A stretch of 64,000 nt of DNA from Nonomuraea spiralis (GCF_014648435.1 NZ_BMRC01000012.1:1-64000), one strand, 5' to 3'; counted from the stretch's first letter, positions 50,524 through 59,129 are shown. Notes: a model not told the origin generated them from the sequence alone. Numbers and translations are program-made.

Positions 50524-50922
50524 TCAGTCGCGGTCGTAGTGGCAGACGGCCTCCAGCATGACGCCGTGGGGGTCCAGCCAGAACGCGGCGTAGTAGGGCG
50601 GCGGGTACTCGGGGAACTCCTTGGGCTCGTGCAGAACCTCCGAGCCGAGCGCGACCGCCTGGGCGTGCGCCTGCTCGACCGCGGACCGGCCGCGCACCGC
50701 GAACGCGAGGTGCTGCAGCCCCGTACGGTGCCGCGAGTAGCCGCCGGGCTCCTGCGAGGGGTAGAGGAACAGGTACGTGCCGGGCTTGTCGTCCGCCGGC
50801 ATGTAGCCGATCTCCTCCTCGCTGTTGAAGAACTCCTTGTAACCGAGGTAGGGCAGGAGGGCGTCGTAGTAGTCCTTGGCCGCCCGCATGTCGGGGACGT
50901 TGATGCCGATATGACCGATCAT
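50524..50922 (-). CDS. VOC-family (glyoxalase-like) protein
   Basis: 132 residues from ATG 50922. Pattern of a VOC metal-binding half-barrel pair: IGHIGINVPDMRAAKDYYDALLPYLGY, GLQHLAFAVRGRSAVEQAH and AFWLDPHGVMLEAVCHYD, with His, His and Glu ligands. Substrate unknown. No ribosome binding site precedes the start; a promoter at 50929-50958 would give a nearly leaderless mRNA. Confidence 0.88.
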   Translation of the reverse strand: MIGHIGINVPDMRAAKDYYDALLPYLGYKEFFNSEEEIGYMPADDKPGTYLFLYPSQEPGGYSRHRTGLQHLAFAVRGRSAVEQAHAQAVALGSEVLHEPKEFPEYPPPYYAAFWLDPHGVMLEAVCHYDRD

Positions 50923-50928
50923 GCAGGG

Positions 50929-50958
50929 AGTATCGCGGTCCCCGTCCGGGCGCGGCAA
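50929..50958 (-). promoter_or_regulatory. Promoter for a likely leaderless VOC transcript
   Basis: Minus strand TTGCCG (50953-50958), 18-bp spacer, GATACT (50929-50934). Transcription should begin at about the ATG at 50922. Confidence 0.45.
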
Positions 50959-50989
50959 TGTGTCGGTCCCGGCTGTTACGGTCGCGGGC

Positions 50990-51478
50990 ATGGGAAGAAG
51001 GGTTCCGCCGTCCGGCGGCGAGAAGGAGAGCCTGCGCGCCAGCCTCGACCGTCACCGCGACGTCATCCTGTGGAAGCTCCAGGGCCTCGGCGAGGAGGAG
51101 GTCAGGCGCCCGATGACGCCGTCGGGCACTTCCCTGCTCGGCATCGTCAAACACCTGGCCGCCGTCGAGTACGGCTGGTTCCGCACGACGTTCGGCCGGG
51201 CGGGCGAGCCGCTGTGGTTCGCCCCGGAGGACGACTTCGAGATCGGCGCGGAGGAGACCACCGAGCAGATCACCGCCTTCTACGGCCGCGCCCGCGCCGC
51301 CGCCGACGAGGTGATCTCCGACCTCGGCCTCGACGAGCCCGGCACCTCGTGGGCGGGCGAGCGGGTCACCCTGCGCTGGGTGCTCATCCACATGATCGAG
51401 GACACCGTGCGCCACGCCGGCCACATGGACATCCTGCGCGAGCTGATCGACGGCGCCACCGGCGACCACCCCCGCTGA
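50990..51478 (+). CDS. DinB-family protein (DUF664)
   Basis: 162 residues from ATG 50990. DinB four-helix features: RDVILWKLQGLGEEEVRRPMTPSGTSLLGIVKHLAAVEYGWF and LRWVLIHMIEDTVRHAGHMDILREL, giving three metal-ligand histidines. The actinobacterial branch often acts with mycothiol; the reaction is unknown. Divergent from the VOC gene, 67 bp apart. Confidence 0.88.
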   Translation: MGRRVPPSGGEKESLRASLDRHRDVILWKLQGLGEEEVRRPMTPSGTSLLGIVKHLAAVEYGWFRTTFGRAGEPLWFAPEDDFEIGAEETTEQITAFYGRARAAADEVISDLGLDEPGTSWAGERVTLRWVLIHMIEDTVRHAGHMDILRELIDGATGDHPR

Positions 51479-51483
51479 CCGCC

Positions 51484-51508
51484 GACCGGGCCGGAAAAGC
51501 GGCCGGTC
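51484..51508. terminator. Hairpin after DinB gene
   Basis: GACCGG(G)CC (51484-51492) pairs with GGCCGGTC (51501-51508) around GGAAAAGC, with one bulged base, just after the DinB stop and at the edge of the tandem repeat. Confidence 0.55.
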
Positions 51509-51615
51509 AGAGCGTGGCGGGCAGCACGGGCCTCTCCCACACGCCGGGTCAGAGCGTGGTGGGCAGCACGGGCCTCTCCCACACGCCGGGTCAGAGCGTG
51601 GTGGGCAGCACGGGG
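51505..51615. repeat. 42-bp tandem repeat duplicating the end of the SMP-30 gene
   Basis: Full units at 51505-51546 and 51547-51588 (one base different) plus the genuine gene end from 51589. Each includes the stop (TCA at 51507, 51549, 51591). The period is 14 codons. Units match the gene for about 27 bp and then continue as their own sequence. Confidence 0.92.
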
Positions 51616-52454
51616 CGGCCGCGTACGCCGGGGTCGGCCGCGAACAGCGCCCCCGCCTGCGGCTGCTCCCGCGGGTCCACGTCGAGCCTCGACGTCGTGA
51701 CGTACAGCCGGTCGAGGTCCGCGCCGCCGAACGTGACCGCGGTGACCTTGCCGACCGGCAGCCTGACGACGGCGTCCAGCCGCCCGTCCGGGGTGTACCT
51801 GTGGACGGCGAAGCCCTGCCAGAGCGCCACCCACACCCCACCCTCCGCGTCGACCGTCAGCCCGTCGGGCGCGCCCCGCTCCGGCTCGATCGTCACGAAC
51901 GGCCTGCGCCCGGTGAGCCCGCGTACAGGGTCGTGGTCGAGGACGTCCACCCGGCCGGTGTCGGTGTCGGCGTAGTAGGCCAGGCTTCCGTCGGGGCTGA
52001 AGTCGAGGCCGTTGGAAACGGTCACGCCGGTCAGCACCGGGCTCAGGGCGCCGCCGGGCCCGGCCACGTAGAGGGAGCCGCGTCCGCGGGTCCCGTCGTA
52101 GGCCATGCTGCCGATGTAGAAGCGGCCCTCGGGGTCGCAACCGCCGTCGTTCATGCGTACGGTGGGGTCGTTCCACGCCTGGCCGAGCGAGCGCAGCGGC
52201 GCGTCGAGGTCGTCGGAGTCGGCCAGCAGCAGCTCGCGCTCACCGGCGACCACGTAGCCGCCGGACACGCGAGGGCGCAGGGCCGCCGCGACCGCGCCCG
52301 CGTGCCGCCGGCGCACCCGGCCGGAGGCGTCGAGCGCGAGCACGTCGCCCGCGAGCATGTCCACCCAGCGCAGCCCGCCCCAGCGGCCGGACCACACGGG
52401 CCCTTCGCCGTGTTCGGCGACGGGCTCGGTCACGGGGTGCGCGACGATGTTCAT
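51591..52454 (-). CDS. SMP-30/gluconolactonase-family protein
   Basis: 287 residues, the family's usual length. Six-bladed propeller with AEHGEGPVWSGRWGGLRWVDM (metal-binding Glu), MNDGGCDPEGRFYIGSM, VSNGLDFSPDGSLAYYADT (metal-binding Asn and Asp) and PDGLTVDAEGGVWVAL. Likely a lactonase acting on a sugar-derived lactone; specific substrate unknown. Convergent with the DinB gene. Confidence 0.9.
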   Translation of the reverse strand: MNIVAHPVTEPVAEHGEGPVWSGRWGGLRWVDMLAGDVLALDASGRVRRRHAGAVAAALRPRVSGGYVVAGERELLLADSDDLDAPLRSLGQAWNDPTVRMNDGGCDPEGRFYIGSMAYDGTRGRGSLYVAGPGGALSPVLTGVTVSNGLDFSPDGSLAYYADTDTGRVDVLDHDPVRGLTGRRPFVTIEPERGAPDGLTVDAEGGVWVALWQGFAVHRYTPDGRLDAVVRLPVGKVTAVTFGGADLDRLYVTTSRLDVDPREQPQAGALFAADPGVRGRPVLPTTL

Positions 52455-52475
52455 ACCGGCCTCCTCGTCGCGATC

Positions 52476-53402
52476 TTATCGGCGCGCGGTCAGGTCGTCT
52501 TCGGCGGGCACGCCGCGCAACGGCTGCGGCTGCGGCTCGGCTCGGCGCCGTACGGGCTGGACCTGCGCCGCGACGAGGGCGGCCAGCACGACGACCGCAC
52601 CGATCACCTGGGCGAGCGTGAGCCGCTGGCCGAGCACCAGCCAGCCGAGCGCGGTGGCGACCACGGGGCTGAGCAGCCCGAGGAAGGTGACCTTGGTGGC
52701 CGACAGCTCGCGGATGCCGCGGAACCACAGGGTGTAGGCCAGGGCCGAGCCGATGATCGCGAGGTAGGCGTACCCGGCGAGGTTCTCGCCGGTCAGGTGG
52801 GCGGGCGGCGGGCCCTCGACGAGGAAGGTGACCGGGGCCAGCAGCAGGCCGCCGGCGGTGAGCTGCCAGCCGGTGGTGGCCAGCAGGGGCGCGGGCGACC
52901 TCCAGCGCTTGCTGAGCACGACCCCGAACGCCATCACCACCGCGCCGCCCAGCGCGGCGGCCACGCCCAGCAGGTCGAGCCGGGCGTCGGCGCGCAACAC
53001 CAGCAGGCTCACCCCGGCCACGCCCGCCGCCGCGGCGACCGCGACCCGCCAGGTCAGCCGTTCACCCAGCAGTCCCGACGACAACAGGGCGACCAGCAGC
53101 GGCTGGATGGCGCCGACGGTCGCGGCCACCCCGCCGGGCAGCCGGTACGCGCCCACGAACAACAACGCGAAGAAGAACCCGATGTTGAGCGCTCCGAGCA
53201 CCAGGGCGCGCCACCACCAGTTCCCCTGGGGCAGCTTGCGCGTGAGCGCGATCAGGATCAGTCCCGCGGGCAGGGCCCGGATCAACGCGGCCAGCAGGGG
53301 CCGGCCGGGCGGCAGCAGTTCGGTGGTGATCAGATAGGTGGTCCCCCAGATGGCGGGGGTGAGGGCGGTCAGCAGGACGATTCCCGTTCGATTACTTAGC
53401 AC
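52476..53402 (-). CDS. EamA/DMT-family transporter
   Basis: 308 residues, ten membrane segments in two EamA halves (ALTPAIWGTTYLITTELLPPGRP; GSALAYTLWFRGIRELSATKVTFLGLLSPVVATALGWLVLGQ). Typical metabolite exporter of the RhaT/YdcZ sort. Divergent from a MarR gene; the shared region carries ACTAAGACA repeats overlapping this gene's GTG start. Confidence 0.92.
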   Translation of the reverse strand: MLSNRTGIVLLTALTPAIWGTTYLITTELLPPGRPLLAALIRALPAGLILIALTRKLPQGNWWWRALVLGALNIGFFFALLFVGAYRLPGGVAATVGAIQPLLVALLSSGLLGERLTWRVAVAAAAGVAGVSLLVLRADARLDLLGVAAALGGAVVMAFGVVLSKRWRSPAPLLATTGWQLTAGGLLLAPVTFLVEGPPPAHLTGENLAGYAYLAIIGSALAYTLWFRGIRELSATKVTFLGLLSPVVATALGWLVLGQRLTLAQVIGAVVVLAALVAAQVQPVRRRAEPQPQPLRGVPAEDDLTARR

Positions 53403-53463
53403 TAAGACAAATTAGCTCAGCGCCGGGCCGTGCTGCCAGGTGATTTTCCTCACCACTAAGACA
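53395..53463. promoter_or_regulatory. Candidate MarR operators between EamA and MarR genes
   Basis: CTTAG-CA-CTAAG (53395-53406) is an inverted repeat across the EamA start. ACTAAGACA appears at 53401-53409 and 53455-53463. Between them is GGTGA-N6-TCACC (53439-53454). A/T-rich for the window. Confidence 0.5.
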
Positions 53464-53479
53464 CTTGTAGGCTGCCAGG

Positions 53480-53977
53480 GTGGCTGACCAGGTCGACAAC
53501 ATCCTCAGGCAGTGGCATGCGCAGCGCCCTGACCTGGACGTTTCCCCCATGGCGGTGATCGGGCGACTGTCCCGGCTGTCCCGGCTGATCGACGCGGAGC
53601 TGACGCGCACGTTCGCCAGGCACGGGCTCGACCGGGCCTCGTTCGACGTGCTGGCGACCCTGCGGCGCAGCGACCCGCCCCACCGGCTGACCCCCGCCGC
53701 CCTGATGCGCGCCTCGATGGTCACCTCGGGGGCGGTCACCCAGCGGCTCGACCGGCTGGAGTCGCGGGGGCTGGTCCGGCGTACGCCCAGCGACTCCGAC
53801 GGCCGGGCCGTGCACGTGACGCTCACGGACGAGGGCCTCGCGCTGATCGACCGCGTGCTGCCCGACCACCTGGCCACCGAGCAGCGGTTGTTGTCGGCGC
53901 TCAGCGGGCAGCGGCGCGAGAAGCTGGCCGCCACCCTGCGCGAGCTGCTCGAATCACTCGGCGACACCACCGGCTGA
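53480..53977 (+). CDS. MarR-family regulator
   Basis: 165 residues from GTG 53480. Winged helix: GLDRASFDVLATLRRSDPPHRLTPAALMRASMVTSGAVTQRLDRLESRGLVRRTPSDSDGRAVHVTLTDEG. Probably represses the divergent EamA transporter. Its last 24 bp overlap the end of the convergent MFS gene. Confidence 0.92.
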   Translation: MADQVDNILRQWHAQRPDLDVSPMAVIGRLSRLSRLIDAELTRTFARHGLDRASFDVLATLRRSDPPHRLTPAALMRASMVTSGAVTQRLDRLESRGLVRRTPSDSDGRAVHVTLTDEGLALIDRVLPDHLATEQRLLSALSGQRREKLAATLRELLESLGDTTG

Positions 53978-55138
53978 CCGGGTGACCAGCGCGAACACCA
54001 GGGCCACGACCGCCAGCGCGGCGCCGGTCCCGTACGTGAACGCCGCCCCCGACGGCAGGGTGAGGCCGCCGAGCAGCGTGCCCGCGCCGATCCCCGCGTA
54101 GATCGCCGAGGAGTTGAGCGAGACGACCAGCGGCGCCTCCCGGGGCGCGGCGGCGATCAGCCGGTGTTGCTGCGGCGGCGTCTGGCACCAGCTGCTCGCG
54201 CCCCACCCGAGCACCAGCACGCCGATCGCCGCGCCGCCGATCGCCGCGCCGCCGGCCGCCGTCCAGGCGAGCAGGCCCAGGCTCACGGCCATGACCAGGT
54301 ACGCGGCCGGGAGCACCCGCCCGGCGCCCCACCGGTCGGCGGCGTAACCGGCGGCCAGGTTGCCGAGGACGGCGCCGAGCCCGTACAGGAACAACATGCC
54401 CGCCGTGCCCTCGACGCCCACCGCGCGCAGGGCGGGGACGCTGTAGGCGTAGACCGTGTAACTGGCGCCCATCCCAAGCACCGTGAGCGGCAGGATGGCC
54501 ATCACCGCGGGCCGCCTCAGCACGCCCAGCCGGGTACGCAGCGGCACCCGCGGCGCGCCCGGCAGCACCGGCATGATCGCGTACACGCCGGCCGCGACCG
54601 CCAGGCAGGCCGCGGCCACCGCGCCGAGGGCGTACCGCCAGCCGAGCCGTTCGCCGGCCAGGTCGCCGAGCGGCACGCCGAGCGCCGTGGCGACCGTCAG
54701 CCCGCCCACCACGACGGCCAGCGCCCGTGCCCGCAGCTCGGGCCGTACCAGGGCGGCCGCCACCGCGCCCGCGCCCGGTGTGTACGCCGCCGCCCCCGCC
54801 GCGGCCAGCACCCTGGTGGCGATCAGCACCGGGAAGGACGGCGCCAGCGCCGACCCCAGGTTGGCCAGCCCGAGCACGACGAGCGCCGCCACCAGCAGGG
54901 CCCGCCGCGGCACCCGGGCGGCGACGGTGGCCAGGACCGGCGACAACACGGCGTACGCCGCCGCGAACACCGTCACCGACTGCCCCGCCGCGCCCTCGGT
55001 GACCTCCAGCGAGGCGGCCAGGTCGGGCAGGAACCCGGCCACCACGAACGCGTCGGTCCCCACCGCGAACGTCCCCAATGCCAGCACCAGCGTCGGGGCG
55101 AGCCCTCGGGACTGCGTCTTGTTCGGGACATCCAACAT
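53954..55138 (-). CDS. Major facilitator superfamily exporter
   Basis: 394 residues, twelve membrane segments, DHA1-like: FAVGTDAFVVAGFLPDLAASLEVTEGAAGQSVTVFAAAYAV and TRVLAAAGAAAYTPGAGAVAAALV. Paralogue of the MFS gene at 39051. A short internal repeat (GGAAIGGAAIG) comes from GCCGATCGCCGCGCC copies. Preceded on the same strand by an Rrf2 gene, its likely regulator. Confidence 0.92.
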   Translation of the reverse strand: MLDVPNKTQSRGLAPTLVLALGTFAVGTDAFVVAGFLPDLAASLEVTEGAAGQSVTVFAAAYAVLSPVLATVAARVPRRALLVAALVVLGLANLGSALAPSFPVLIATRVLAAAGAAAYTPGAGAVAAALVRPELRARALAVVVGGLTVATALGVPLGDLAGERLGWRYALGAVAAACLAVAAGVYAIMPVLPGAPRVPLRTRLGVLRRPAVMAILPLTVLGMGASYTVYAYSVPALRAVGVEGTAGMLFLYGLGAVLGNLAAGYAADRWGAGRVLPAAYLVMAVSLGLLAWTAAGGAAIGGAAIGVLVLGWGASSWCQTPPQQHRLIAAAPREAPLVVSLNSSAIYAGIGAGTLLGGLTLPSGAAFTYGTGAALAVVALVFALVTRSAGGVAE

Positions 55139-55185
55139 CCCGATTCTCCTTCCACGTGTGCGCCCTGCGGGCGGTCATCGGAGGT

Positions 55186-55665
55186 TCAGCCGCGAAGGCG
55201 CGCGTAGTGGCGGCGGGCCCGGTCGGGGGCGTTCGCCGGGGCCGCGGCCATGAGGTCGGCCACGGTCTGGGCGGCCAGCTCGCGGCGCCAGGCGAGGTCG
55301 GCCCGGCGCATGGCCGCCGCCACCCCGCAGGCGTGCGCGAACTCGCGGGCGGGCGCCTCGGCCCCCGCCCCGCGCCGCCGGATCTCGGTGCACCTGAACG
55401 CCTCGTCCGGGCCCTCGACCGCGGCGACGACGTCCATGAGCGTGATCCGGGCGGGTGGCCTGGCCAGCTTGAACCCGCCCTGCGCGCCGGGCACCGAGGT
55501 CAGGATGCCGGCGCGGACCAGCGCCTGGAGCCGCTTCTTGAGGTAGACGGGCGGCAGCTCGAACAGCGCCGCCAGCCGCCCGGTGGACAGCGGGGCCTCG
55601 TCCTCCAGCCACGCCAGCACCAGGCAGCAGTGGAGCCCCCACTCGACGCCTTCGCCCATGCGCAT
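55186..55665 (-). CDS. Rrf2-family regulator
   Basis: 159 residues from ATG 55665 (55659 also possible). Winged helix: WGLHCCLVLAWLEDEAPLSTGRLAALFELPPVYLKKRLQALVRAGILTSVPGAQGGFKLARPPARITLMDVVAAVEG. The region for an Fe-S cluster has only two cysteines (FRCTEI; HACGV), so a cluster of the IscR type is doubtful. No ribosome binding site; TAATAT on the minus strand at 55674-55679 may be the -10 of a leaderless transcript. Probably controls the MFS gene downstream. Confidence 0.85.
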   Translation of the reverse strand: MRMGEGVEWGLHCCLVLAWLEDEAPLSTGRLAALFELPPVYLKKRLQALVRAGILTSVPGAQGGFKLARPPARITLMDVVAAVEGPDEAFRCTEIRRRGAGAEAPAREFAHACGVAAAMRRADLAWRRELAAQTVADLMAAAPANAPDRARRHYARLRG

Positions 55666-55694
55666 GAAAGGGGATATTACCTGTCCCGTTCGGG

Positions 55695-56606
55695 TCAGCC
55701 TCGGCGGGGCGGCCTCTTGCGCGATCCGGCCCTGTTCCTGGGCCCCCGCGGCCCCGGCTCCCGGCCGGAAGCACGGTCGGAGGCGCGGTCGGGGGTCGTC
55801 CAGTGGGCGGGGTGGGTCAGGGAGGCGGGGAGTCGCGTGGCGGGGCTGCCCTTGGCGGCGTTGACCTGGGCCTGGGTGAGGAAGACGGAGCCGGTGAGGT
55901 CGGCACCGGACAGGTCGGCGCCCCTGAGGTCGGCGCCGATCAGGTCGGCCAGCCGCAGGTCGGCCCCGCGCAGGTCGGCCCCGATGAGGTAGGCGCCCCG
56001 CAGGTTGGCCGCGCGCAGGTCGGCGCCCTTGAGCCGGGCGCCGATCAGGTCGGCCCCGCGGTGCTCCCTGCCCCGGTGACCGGCCCTGACCAGCTCGCTC
56101 ACGCGCAGCAGCAGCGTGTTGACCTCGGCCCGCCAGGCGGCCACGTCGAGCTTCTCCAGCACGCCGGGGCTCTCGCGGGTCAGGCGCTCGGTCGACTCGT
56201 ACGCCGCGCGCAGCTCGGGGACGATCTCCGCGGCGGCGTCGAGGGTCAGCGCCTCGGCGAGGTACCACAGCAGCTCGTGGAGCTGCCGCATGACCGGGAA
56301 CACCGTGAACATCTGGCCGGACGTCTCGGGCGCCTGTCGCCAGTCGCGGCCCTCGAAGGTGACCTGGGAGACCTTCTGCCCGGCGCCGAAGCAGTCGAAG
56401 ACCGTGCAGCCGGGGAAACCGCGCTGCCTGAGCTGGGTGTGGATGCCGCAGCGGAAGTCGTCCTGGAGGTTGACGCAGGGGCGGCCGGCGTCCTTGGCGA
56501 CGGCGAAGTCGGCCGAGGCGGAGAAGGGCAGGGCGACGCAGCACAGGCCGAAGCAGCTCTCGCAGTCGGCCAGCAGGCCGAGCTCGCGCGGGGTCCTCTC
56601 GGGCAA
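55695..56606 (-). CDS. Cysteine-rich YkgJ-like and pentapeptide-repeat fusion protein
   Basis: 303 residues. The N-terminus has eight cysteines (C15, C18, C22, C23, C44, C53, C67, C72) in a CxxCxxxCC-plus-four pattern like YkgJ/UPF0153 putative metal-chelating domains. Residues about 180-250 are pentapeptide repeats (GADLIGARLKGADLRAANLRGA and on), expected to form a quadrilateral beta-helix. The tail is basic with Pro/Arg/Gly. Function unknown; pentapeptide proteins sometimes bind gyrase. Confidence 0.82.
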   Translation of the reverse strand: MPERTPRELGLLADCESCFGLCCVALPFSASADFAVAKDAGRPCVNLQDDFRCGIHTQLRQRGFPGCTVFDCFGAGQKVSQVTFEGRDWRQAPETSGQMFTVFPVMRQLHELLWYLAEALTLDAAAEIVPELRAAYESTERLTRESPGVLEKLDVAAWRAEVNTLLLRVSELVRAGHRGREHRGADLIGARLKGADLRAANLRGAYLIGADLRGADLRLADLIGADLRGADLSGADLTGSVFLTQAQVNAAKGSPATRLPASLTHPAHWTTPDRASDRASGREPGPRGPRNRAGSRKRPPRRG

Positions 56607-56651
56607 CGCTCTCCTTCTCGCGTCGGGGGTACGCCCAGGGTACCGGCGCGG

Positions 56652-57419
56652 TCAGGACCGGACGTACGGCGTGGTCGTGGTCAGCGGGACGAACCCGAGC
56701 CCGAGCAGGATCGGCCGGCTCTGGTCGGTGGCGTCGACCTGGAGGTAGTCGTAGCCGCGGGCGGCGGCCACCCGGGCGCGCCAGGCGATCAGCGCCCGGT
56801 AGAGGCCACGCCCCCGCCAGCCGGGCACGGTGCCGCCGCCCCACAACCCGGCGAAGCTCGTGCCGGGGCACAGGTCCAGCCGGGCCGCGCTGACCGGCCG
56901 GTCGCCCGCCACGGCCAGGACGGGGACGACGGTGTCGTCGGACAGGCGTTCCAGCAAGTGGTCGCGGAGGCGGCGGCTGCTGGTCCCGAAGGCCAGCTCG
57001 TGCACCTCGGCCAGCGACTCCACGCCCGCCGCGTCGGTGACCGGCACCAGGCGCACGCCGTCGGGCGGCTCGACCGCGGTGTCGAGGTCGGCGACGCGGG
57101 CGACCATCACGGTCTCGGCGGGCTCGGCGGCGAACCCGGCCGCGAGGAGCCGGTCGGCCAGGTCGGCGGGCCGGTCGTGGGCGTAGAGCTTCCACTCGAA
57201 CTCCAGGCCGCGCTCGCCGAAGAAGCGCACCTGGCGGGCGACGGCCGCGTCGGCGCCGTCCTCGTCGAGGCCGGACCAGAGCACGCCGTTCCAGGCGTGT
57301 GCGGGCCCGACCTGGCGGACGACGTCGCCGTCCCGCTCGACACTGACGCCCGGCCCGTCGGGGCGCGCCTCCCGCCGCATCTGCCGGTCGAACAGCGCCA
57401 GCACCTCGTCCTGATCCAT
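56652..57419 (-). CDS. GNAT-family N-acetyltransferase
   Basis: 255 residues from ATG 57419. C-terminal GNAT core with PVSAARLDL, SFAGLWGGGTVPGWRGRGLYRALIAWRARVAAARGYDYLQVDAT, showing the acetyl-CoA loop (R-x-x-G-x-G/A-like WRGRGLY). The N-terminal half looks like a decayed second GNAT-like domain. Substrate unknown. Confidence 0.85.
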   Translation of the reverse strand: MDQDEVLALFDRQMRREARPDGPGVSVERDGDVVRQVGPAHAWNGVLWSGLDEDGADAAVARQVRFFGERGLEFEWKLYAHDRPADLADRLLAAGFAAEPAETVMVARVADLDTAVEPPDGVRLVPVTDAAGVESLAEVHELAFGTSSRRLRDHLLERLSDDTVVPVLAVAGDRPVSAARLDLCPGTSFAGLWGGGTVPGWRGRGLYRALIAWRARVAAARGYDYLQVDATDQSRPILLGLGFVPLTTTTPYVRS

Positions 57420-57460
57420 TCCGCCGACCCTACCGGCGGGCGGACCACGGTGCGCCGGGG

Positions 57461-58435
57461 TCAGTCGGCGGCCGGCCAGTCGTCGCCCCAGTCCACGTCG
57501 CGGGCCAGCCGGTACAGCTCGCCCTGCCGCTTGGAGACGATCACGTCGCGTACGCCCTCGTCGCCGGTGCACAGGCGCAGCGACACCACGCCCTTACGTT
57601 TCTGCGGGTGGCGCAGCACCCGCGCCGCGGCCCGCGACCACTCCCCCCGTACGGCGGCCACGTAGGAGAACTTCTCGTCCTCGAAGCCGAGCGTGCCGGA
57701 CTTGACCCTGCGGTGCAGGGACGTGCGCGGCAGGCGTACGGAGAAGTGGCACCAGTCGCGCCCCGGCTGGATCGGGCAGGGGCCGTCGTGCGGGCAGGGG
57801 GCGACGACGGTCAGGCCCGACTCGGACAGCGCCTGCCGGGCGGTGACGATGTTGGCCCAGCCGGCCGGGGTGCCTGGCTCGACGACGAGCACCATGGTCG
57901 CGTCCTTCGCCAGCCACCGCACGACGTCGGCGTGCCGGCGCGAGGGCAGCTCGTTCAGCGCGTACGACATGGTGACCAGGTCGGCCGCGGGCCGGTCGAG
58001 CCCGGGGTCGATCGAGGCGTGCCGCCAGGTGACGTCGCGCACGGGCGCGGTCCTGGCCAGCCGCCGGCCGAGGTCGATGATCTGGGGGTCGTGTTCGAGC
58101 ACGGTGACGCGCTCCAGCGTGGGCCAGACGGCCCCGGCCGCCCAGAGCGCCGCCCCGGTGCCGCCGCCCACGTCGAGCTGGGTCCGCGGCGCGAAGCCCG
58201 GTGTCCTGGCGGCGGCCTGGCGCATGGCCGCGCCCGCGGCGGCGTACGTGGCGGGCATGCGGTAGGCGGCGTAGGCCGCGATGTCGGCCGGGGTGCGCAG
58301 GTGGGGGGCGGCGGCGGACGGGCCGGTGCGGTAGCGCTCGGCGAGCTGTTCCATGGCGCGGGACAGGTCGTGGGGCGCGTAGCGGGCCAGGGCCGAGTCG
58401 AGCGCGGTCCTGAGGTCGTCGGGCAGCAAGGTCAT
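57461..58435 (-). CDS. Rsm22-like small-subunit ribosomal methyltransferase
   Basis: 324 residues from ATG 58435. N-terminal helical domain (SRAMEQLAERYRTG; YAAYRMPATYAA), SAM site LDVGGGTGAALWAA, and a C-terminal cysteine cluster (APCPHDGPCPIQPGRDWCHFSVRLPR) with ERRVKSG-type sequence RRVKSGTLGFEDEKFSYVA. Family members methylate or assemble small-subunit rRNA in mitochondria; the bacterial role is poorly known. Cysteines may hold a metal or Fe-S cluster. Confidence 0.88.
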   Translation of the reverse strand: MTLLPDDLRTALDSALARYAPHDLSRAMEQLAERYRTGPSAAAPHLRTPADIAAYAAYRMPATYAAAGAAMRQAAARTPGFAPRTQLDVGGGTGAALWAAGAVWPTLERVTVLEHDPQIIDLGRRLARTAPVRDVTWRHASIDPGLDRPAADLVTMSYALNELPSRRHADVVRWLAKDATMVLVVEPGTPAGWANIVTARQALSESGLTVVAPCPHDGPCPIQPGRDWCHFSVRLPRTSLHRRVKSGTLGFEDEKFSYVAAVRGEWSRAAARVLRHPQKRKGVVSLRLCTGDEGVRDVIVSKRQGELYRLARDVDWGDDWPAAD

Positions 58436-58505
58436 CGTGTCGTCCTGGAACGGGGGTGTGTCCCGCCGGGAGCGTACCAAGCGGGAGGGGTCGGATACGG
58501 GCGGG

Positions 58506-59072
58506 TCAACGGGCCGGGCCGGGGCTGCGGAACAGGCGCCAGAACGCCAGGGCCGCCCCCGCGTCCGGCCGCCCGTCGCACACACAGTGGGTGATCACGC
58601 CGATGAGCGCCCCGGCCAGGTAGGCGGCGTGCACGTCGGCGGGCACGTCCTCGAACCCGGACGGACGGCTGCCCGCGGCGAACCGGCCGGCCAGCTCGAC
58701 GGTGAGCCGCTCGCGCATCCGGGCGGCGAAGCGGGCGCTGCCCTGGCCGCCCAGCATGCGCTCGTAGAGGGTGGCGTTGGCGGCCACGTGGTCGAACAGC
58801 TCCGCCAGCGGGGCCGGCGGCCGGTCGCGGGGGGCGTCGAGCGGGCACAGGGCCGCCGCGCGCGCCACGGCGGCGACGGCGTCCTCCATGGCGTCGGTGA
58901 CCAGCGCGTCCACGTCGGGATAGTGCAGATAGACGGTGGCGCGGTTGACCTCGGCGTGCTGGGCGAGGGCGGACATGGTGATGCTGCCCAGCTCCTGCCG
59001 GGCGGCCAGCTCCAGCACGGCGGCCTTGAGGCGGGCGCGCGTACGCCGCGCGCGCGGATCATCCGGGTTCAC
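58506..59072 (-). CDS. TetR-family regulator
   Basis: 188 residues from GTG 59072. Helix-turn-helix ARLKAAVLELAARQELGSITMSALAQHAEVNRATVYLHYPDVDALVTDAM. Divergent from the DsbA-TPR gene; a nested inverted repeat centred between 59099 and 59100 in the 57-bp gap is its probable operator. Much longer minus-strand frame to 60050 is a shadow. Confidence 0.9.
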   Translation of the reverse strand: MNPDDPRARRTRARLKAAVLELAARQELGSITMSALAQHAEVNRATVYLHYPDVDALVTDAMEDAVAAVARAAALCPLDAPRDRPPAPLAELFDHVAANATLYERMLGGQGSARFAARMRERLTVELAGRFAAGSRPSGFEDVPADVHAAYLAGALIGVITHCVCDGRPDAGAALAFWRLFRSPGPAR

Positions 59073-59084
59073 GCCGCCACTATA

Positions 59085-59122
59085 CGACACATGTTGACTA
59101 ATCGACAGTTGTCGCATAGATT
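59085..59122. promoter_or_regulatory. TetR operator overlapping a leaderless promoter
   Basis: The 30-bp segment 59085-59114 is an imperfect palindrome (11 of 15 pairs), with CGACA/TGTCG outside and TGTTGA/TCGACA inside. On the plus strand TTGACT (59094-59099), 17-bp spacer and TAGATT (59117-59122) form a good promoter, ending 7 bp before the ATG at 59130. Confidence 0.7.
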
Positions 59123-59129
59123 GCCGGTC

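Noticed and set aside
55186..57195. 669-codon minus-strand frame
   Set aside because: Only the final 160 codons (Rrf2) are real; the rest is a shadow of the pentapeptide and GNAT genes.
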